Below are positions 60,116-64,000 of a stretch of 64,000 bases of DNA, in pieces. Within the stretch, counting starts at the first letter, position 1, and each line of letters opens with the position of its first letter. The stretch is from Granulicella sp. L46 (GTDB taxonomy: Bacteria; Acidobacteriota; Terriglobia; Terriglobales; Acidobacteriaceae): positions 132,212-196,211 of the forward strand of contig NZ_LMUT01000016.1 in assembly GCF_009765785.1 (NCBI RefSeq). The letters are read 5' to 3'. The translations under genes and the position numbers were made by a program. The notes beneath the pieces were generated by a model, which had not been told where the DNA came from, did not search any database, and saw only the letters and a list, made by a program, of their open reading frames with translations.

Positions 60116-61165
60116 ATGCCCACCCTGAGTGAGATTCCACACAGCATGGAGCCGGTCGAGCCCGAGCTGGTTGCCGGCAAACAGGCTCCGCTCTGGTATG
60201 CAGCTCTCTTTGTCTGTGTGCAGCTTGGCGCGTTGGCGGGTTTGCTCTCCGTTATGGCGCGGCCCTGGTTTCTCACCCACGACGGGTATCCCGGTATCTA
60301 CCAGGCCGGCTATGGAATGCGGCTCATGCATGCGGACTGTGACGTCGTTGTATATGGAGATTCATCCGCTCTTACCGGGCTTGACCCTCAACTGATTGCA
60401 AAGATTACCGGGTTGAAGACCTGCAATATCGCCGAAGCGCGCGGGGTAGAGGATGTGGTGGGCTTTCGATTTCCATTGGACGCGTATTTGCAAAGAAACA
60501 AGCGGCCACGATTCATTTTGATGATGCTCGGCGCCCCCTCATTTCTACCCGACAAGAAACCATTCACCGCGTTCTCAACGGAGGGCATGATTTACGCGCT
60601 TCAGTATGACCACGGTCGAGAGATGCTCCATGGATTTCGACGGCGCCCCAGCTGGGTCGTGAACTTTGTGTTCTGGGCGGCCGAGAACATCTTGGAAAAC
60701 CAATGGAAGCAACTCTTGCCCTGGACCCGTAGAGCTGACATCGACACCAGGAAGCAGCGCGCGGATCGAGACGGCATCTGGCCGTTTCCATTGCCGCCCG
60801 AGATCAACTGCGACTACAGTGCGCTAGCTCCCGGCGCAGTGGTCGAGCGAAATGCTGTAGACGTTGCCGAAACCCGAAAACAATATGCAGTCGAGGGAAC
60901 TCAAGTGATTATCAATGTCTCCCCGATTTCAAATTGCAACCCGTACGAAGGTCTCTATCGAAAACAACTGGATGGATTGCATGACAATGCCCTGATTGCG
61001 CTTCCCATGCCCTATTTCAATATGACGGATGTGCACTTCAGCCCCGTGGGCTCGGCCTATATATCTACGGCGGCGGCCAACCAGATCCTCGAACTCATGC
61101 ACCAGTACGATGCAAAAAGGCTGAATACCCCTTCGCCCGTTCTCCGAGGACCAATCGGCAAATGA
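60116..61165 (+). CDS. SGNH-like membrane-anchored protein, partner of the MBOAT
   Basis: 349 residues; ATG with GGAG four to five bases upstream. One membrane helix (about 27-47: WYAALFVCVQLGALAGLLSV) is followed by a large exported domain. A GDSS-type motif (VVVYGDSSALTGLDPQLI, about 78-95) and a late DVHFSPVGSAYIS segment with an Asp-His pair fit the SGNH hydrolase/acyltransferase fold, as in DltD or AlgX/AlgJ partners of MBOAT proteins. Its stop overlaps the MBOAT start (ATGA). It probably completes transfer of an acyl group to a glycan outside the membrane; acceptor unknown. Confidence 0.7.
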   Translation: MPTLSEIPHSMEPVEPELVAGKQAPLWYAALFVCVQLGALAGLLSVMARPWFLTHDGYPGIYQAGYGMRLMHADCDVVVYGDSSALTGLDPQLIAKITGLKTCNIAEARGVEDVVGFRFPLDAYLQRNKRPRFILMMLGAPSFLPDKKPFTAFSTEGMIYALQYDHGREMLHGFRRRPSWVVNFVFWAAENILENQWKQLLPWTRRADIDTRKQRADRDGIWPFPLPPEINCDYSALAPGAVVERNAVDVAETRKQYAVEGTQVIINVSPISNCNPYEGLYRKQLDGLHDNALIALPMPYFNMTDVHFSPVGSAYISTAAANQILELMHQYDAKRLNTPSPVLRGPIGK

Positions 61166-62670
61166 CTTTCAGCAGCCCCGTTTTCTATTTGTGCTTCCTA
61201 CCCCTCAGTCTGCTGGGCTTCCAAATCTTTGGTCGGCTCGGCAGGCGCGGTGCAATCGGCTTTCTTGCTTTCATGTCGTTCGCCTTCTACGCCCACTGGA
61301 GCAGGGTTTACCTTTTGCTGCTGGTCGGTTCGATCTTTTTCAACTTCGCGATCACTCGCATGATTGTGCGTTTCAGGGCGAGCAATCGCGCGGCTACTGG
61401 CTGGCTCGTCTTCGGCATCGCGTCGAATCTTGCTGCGCTCTGCTACTTCAAATACCTCTTCCCGGTGTTGGGTTTTTTTAGCGGACACGGCCTGTTGAAC
61501 CACGATTTTGGATCGGTCATTCTCCCACTGGGCATCTCCTTCTTCACCTTTACCCAGATTGCTTACCTAGTCGATCTCAAGCAGGGCGCCGCCGAACCAG
61601 AGCCGTTGCTCAGCTACTCGCTCTTCGTGACCTTCTTTCCTCACCTGATTGCCGGTCCCATCCTGAACCACAATGAGATGATGCCGCAATTCCGGCAGGA
61701 GCGGCGCTATCAGCTCGACCGTAACGACGTCGCCCTCGGCTTGACCTGGTTCACCATGGGGATGTTCAAAAAGGTGATGGTGGCCGATCGAATCTCGCCG
61801 ATCGCAGACGCTGTCTTCGCGGACACGCACACAGGAATGGTCAACGCGTGGATTGGAGCGTTGACGTACTCGCTGCAGCTCTACTTCGATTTCTCCGGAT
61901 ACTCCGACATGGCGGTCGGCCTCGCGAGGATGTTCTCCATCCGCTTCCCGCTCAATTTCAACTCACCCTACAAGGCGTCGAATATCATCGACTTCTGGCA
62001 ACGCTGGCACATGACGCTCACCCACTACATCATGGATTACATCTACGCTCCGATACAACTACGCGTCAGCCGAAGCCGATTGAACGCGGGCAAGAAGATA
62101 TCAAAGAAGGCAACGGCGACGCCTGAAGGGTTTTTGCATATGGTGGCGTGGCCAATGATGCTTACGATGTTTCTTGCCGGAGTGTGGCACGGGGCGGGCA
62201 GGCAATTTCTGGTCTTTGGTCTGCTGCATGGGACGTACCTGGTGATCGCCCACGCCTGGCGTATCTTCGTGCCAAACGATAGTAAGCTGCAGAAGCCCCT
62301 AGTCCGGCCGGTAAGCATCGGCATCACCTACCTCGCAGTTGTTGTTGCAGAAGTCTTCTTTCGGGCTAACTCGGTGCACGCCGCACTGTCGGTACTCTCC
62401 AGCATGACAGGGCGAAGCGGATTCGATCACTTGACCGGCCATACAACCCAGATCCTCATCCTTGTGTGGTTGTACGCGGTTATCTGGCTGATGCCGAACA
62501 CGCAGGAGCTGCTTGGCGAAGAGCAGAAGAACGACTCACCCAATTGGTCGATCCTGCCGCACATTCGCTGGCGTCCGAACCTCCCCTGGTGGGCGGCCAT
62601 TAGTACGGCCTTCATGATCAGCATGTTTTACTCGACGGCTGGTTCGACGTTTCTGTATTTCCAGTTCTGA
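61162..62670 (+). CDS. MBOAT-family O-acyltransferase (AlgI/DltB type)
   Basis: 502 residues, about 11 helices. Signatures: FFPHLIAGPILNHNEMMPQF, YFDFSGYSDMAVGLARMFSI, then DFWQRWHMTLTHYIMDYIY and the catalytic His343 in GVWHGAGRQF, with His356 in LLHG. AlgI/DltB-type MBOATs move an acyl group across the membrane to a polysaccharide or teichoic acid. It overlaps the SGNH-like gene by 4 bases. Next to a dedicated ACP, FkbH, MaoC and SDR, it probably takes its acyl group from that ACP rather than acetyl-CoA; that is inference. Confidence 0.93.
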   Translation: MTFSSPVFYLCFLPLSLLGFQIFGRLGRRGAIGFLAFMSFAFYAHWSRVYLLLLVGSIFFNFAITRMIVRFRASNRAATGWLVFGIASNLAALCYFKYLFPVLGFFSGHGLLNHDFGSVILPLGISFFTFTQIAYLVDLKQGAAEPEPLLSYSLFVTFFPHLIAGPILNHNEMMPQFRQERRYQLDRNDVALGLTWFTMGMFKKVMVADRISPIADAVFADTHTGMVNAWIGALTYSLQLYFDFSGYSDMAVGLARMFSIRFPLNFNSPYKASNIIDFWQRWHMTLTHYIMDYIYAPIQLRVSRSRLNAGKKISKKATATPEGFLHMVAWPMMLTMFLAGVWHGAGRQFLVFGLLHGTYLVIAHAWRIFVPNDSKLQKPLVRPVSIGITYLAVVVAEVFFRANSVHAALSVLSSMTGRSGFDHLTGHTTQILILVWLYAVIWLMPNTQELLGEEQKNDSPNWSILPHIRWRPNLPWWAAISTAFMISMFYSTAGSTFLYFQF

Positions 62671-62809
62671 TAGCGTCCCACGCAAAATGGGTATTTGTCG
62701 TCCTGGGCCTTCCTTCGCGTCTGGTGAAAGCTGATCGGGGACCGGGCCATTTCGAAGGATGAAACTCAAACTGATCCGATCGGTTGGCGTAACAACGCTT
62801 GTCAAATCT

Positions 62810-64000
62810 TTATTGCACCGACAACGTGACGTTCACGGTGTGTTGCAGGGAATACCCTCCGGATCCTAGAGCGGTGGCTGTGATCAGGACGGTGTAGTTG
62901 TGCTGACGCCTGGGGAAAATGGCGGTGCGGGTTCCGCATCCCGTGATACTGCCAAGGGTGGCCGCGCATGCCAGCAACGCAACTGTCAGCTTGATGGGGC
63001 GGGGCATCTTCCTCTGCCGCATACGCCACGGCAAGCGACGCTTGAAAGGCAGCAGTAATAGAGCGATCGCCACGGTCCCGCCGCCGAAGGTTCCTTTAAG
63101 ATGGTTCAAACCTTGATTGACCGCGGTTTGCACGGTCATGGTGAGGAGCGTGGCAGCGGCACCAGGGGTGGCCGTCTGTGGCGAGAAGGTGACGGTTGCT
63201 CCCGGTGGCAATCCTGTAGCGCTCAGCGTGATAGGAAAATTGAAGGGGCCTACCAGCGGTGTCAGGATAGCGTCGAAGGTGGCGGCGTTGCCGGGAACGA
63301 CGGTTTGGCCGGTAGAGCCTGCTGGGTTCGTCGGCTGCTGTGTAAGGTTGATGCTAAAGTCCTCAACGACCTGGGCCAGCATGGTCGAGGTGCTGCCGGT
63401 AAACTTCGGATCGCCGGAATAGACGGCGAGGATGATGGACATCCCTGTGGGTCGCACGTGGGCACCGGATAGAGTTGTTGCACTTCCAGGAGCGAGCGCC
63501 TGAGTGTTGAAGGCGATGGCCCCTGCATCGAAGGCGACTGTTCCCGTTGGCGTTCCAAGTCCGATTGGGTTTACTACGGCAGTGTAGGTGATAGGTTGGC
63601 CAGCGAGCGCCGGGTTTACGTTTGCGGTCAGTGCGACGGTGGTCGGTGCCTGGGTTGCGGTACCTGTGAGTAAGATGGTTTGCGGCACGACACCTGTGCC
63701 GTTGAAGATGATTGCCCCCCCTGCAGAACCCGCAGCTATGGGAAGAAATTCAATGTTTTCCGTGCAGCTTCCACCCGCGGAGAGCGTTATGGGCAGAGCG
63801 GAGCAACTGCCGCCGGTCGCCAGGGTGAAGTTGGTGACGAGGGTGATTGCCGAGACGGTGATGGATTTCGTGCCAGTGTTGGTCAAAGTTACTGACTGAG
63901 TTGGGCTGGGGAGGCCGACGTCCTCGCTCGGGAAAGTCAGGATTGGAAGCATGCCGGAGCGTATGCGCTGGTTGAGCCTGTCGGCGATGGAGAGGTTGCC
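62810..64000 (-). CDS. NHL/choice-of-anchor-D surface protein, 5' part outside window
   Basis: The frame is open through base 64000, so only the last 397 codons are visible. They begin in an NHL blade (NLSIADRLNQRIRSG) followed by a choice-of-anchor-D module (LPILTFPSEDVG), an Ig-like repeat (about 105-200) and a second Ig-like domain with ITLSATGLPPGATVTFSP. The C-terminus has a hydrophobic helix (VAIALLLLPF), a basic loop (KRRLPWRMRQRKMPRPIK), a second helix ending GSITGCGTRT, and final strands ending LSVQ. This order matches the end of the protein at 43341-48023. Function unknown. Confidence 0.75.
   Translation of the reverse strand, partial: GNLSIADRLNQRIRSGMLPILTFPSEDVGLPSPTQSVTLTNTGTKSITVSAITLVTNFTLATGGSCSALPITLSAGGSCTENIEFLPIAAGSAGGAIIFNGTGVVPQTILLTGTATQAPTTVALTANVNPALAGQPITYTAVVNPIGLGTPTGTVAFDAGAIAFNTQALAPGSATTLSGAHVRPTGMSIILAVYSGDPKFTGSTSTMLAQVVEDFSINLTQQPTNPAGSTGQTVVPGNAATFDAILTPLVGPFNFPITLSATGLPPGATVTFSPQTATPGAAATLLTMTVQTAVNQGLNHLKGTFGGGTVAIALLLLPFKRRLPWRMRQRKMPRPIKLTVALLACAATLGSITGCGTRTAIFPRRQHNYTVLITATALGSGGYSLQHTVNVTLSVQ

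Noticed and set aside
1-64000. CRISPR arrays, tRNA or rRNA genes, insertion sequences, prophage
   Set aside because: No regularly spaced direct repeats, no tRNA-like cloverleaf that I could recognise, and no transposase, integrase or phage protein among the supported genes.

Overview
The window reads as a chromosomal segment of a soil Acidobacteriota of the Terriglobia type (Granulicella, Edaphobacter or Terriglobus relatives). The lineage is inferred from gene style: a long TonB-dependent receptor with a carboxypeptidase-regulatory-like N-terminus, giant NHL plus choice-of-anchor-D proteins, a winged-helix/TPR regulator, futalosine menaquinone synthesis (mqnC) and a complex I without NuoEFG. 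No rRNA, tRNA, IS element, prophage or CRISPR array was seen.

Layout. 1-2470: 3' part of a KdpD-like sensor kinase and mqnC. 2467-7259: a LacI-type regulator divergent from araB-araD-galM, with a LacI-type operator between them. 7299-8393: an outer-membrane protein. 8481-23144: a GlcNAc/chitin utilisation region: BadF-type GlcNAc kinase, SIS-domain GlcN6P deaminase, DeoR regulator, GH20 hexosaminidase, nagA, GH18, TonB-dependent receptor, NagP-type permease and cutC. Two matching 27-bp sites, one upstream of the deaminase and one between nagP and cutC, look like a shared operator.

23223-35637 (minus strand): nuoA-B-C-D-I-H-J-K-L-M-M-N, a complex I with two NuoM subunits and no NADH-oxidising module (no nuoE, F, G). 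Divergent from it on the plus strand are nifJ (pyruvate:ferredoxin/flavodoxin oxidoreductase, 35747-39388) and korAB (2-oxoacid:ferredoxin oxidoreductase, 39742-42641). The gene set suggests that electrons from pyruvate and 2-oxoglutarate pass through ferredoxin to this complex I and on to menaquinone. Near-identical Crp-type palindromes (TGTGA-N6-TCACA) lie in the nuoA/nifJ divergent region and between nuoH and nuoJ.

42704-50806: an outer-membrane barrel, a 1560-residue NHL/choice-of-anchor-D surface protein coupled to a small CxxC protein, and a divergent winged-helix/TPR regulator. 50917-56629: Lhr helicase overlapping a Nei-type DNA glycosylase. 56705-62670: two divergent operons, (FkbH, acyl carrier protein, MaoC hydratase, SDR) and (SGNH-like membrane protein, MBOAT acyltransferase). 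Together they look like a route that builds an unusual acyl group on a dedicated carrier and moves it to an exported glycan or lipid; I know of no characterised equivalent. 62810-64000: 3' end of a second NHL/choice-of-anchor protein sharing the C-terminal module of the first.

The candidates for a poorly described system are the ferredoxin-linked two-NuoM complex I locus with its palindromes and the FkbH/ACP/MBOAT/SGNH locus.
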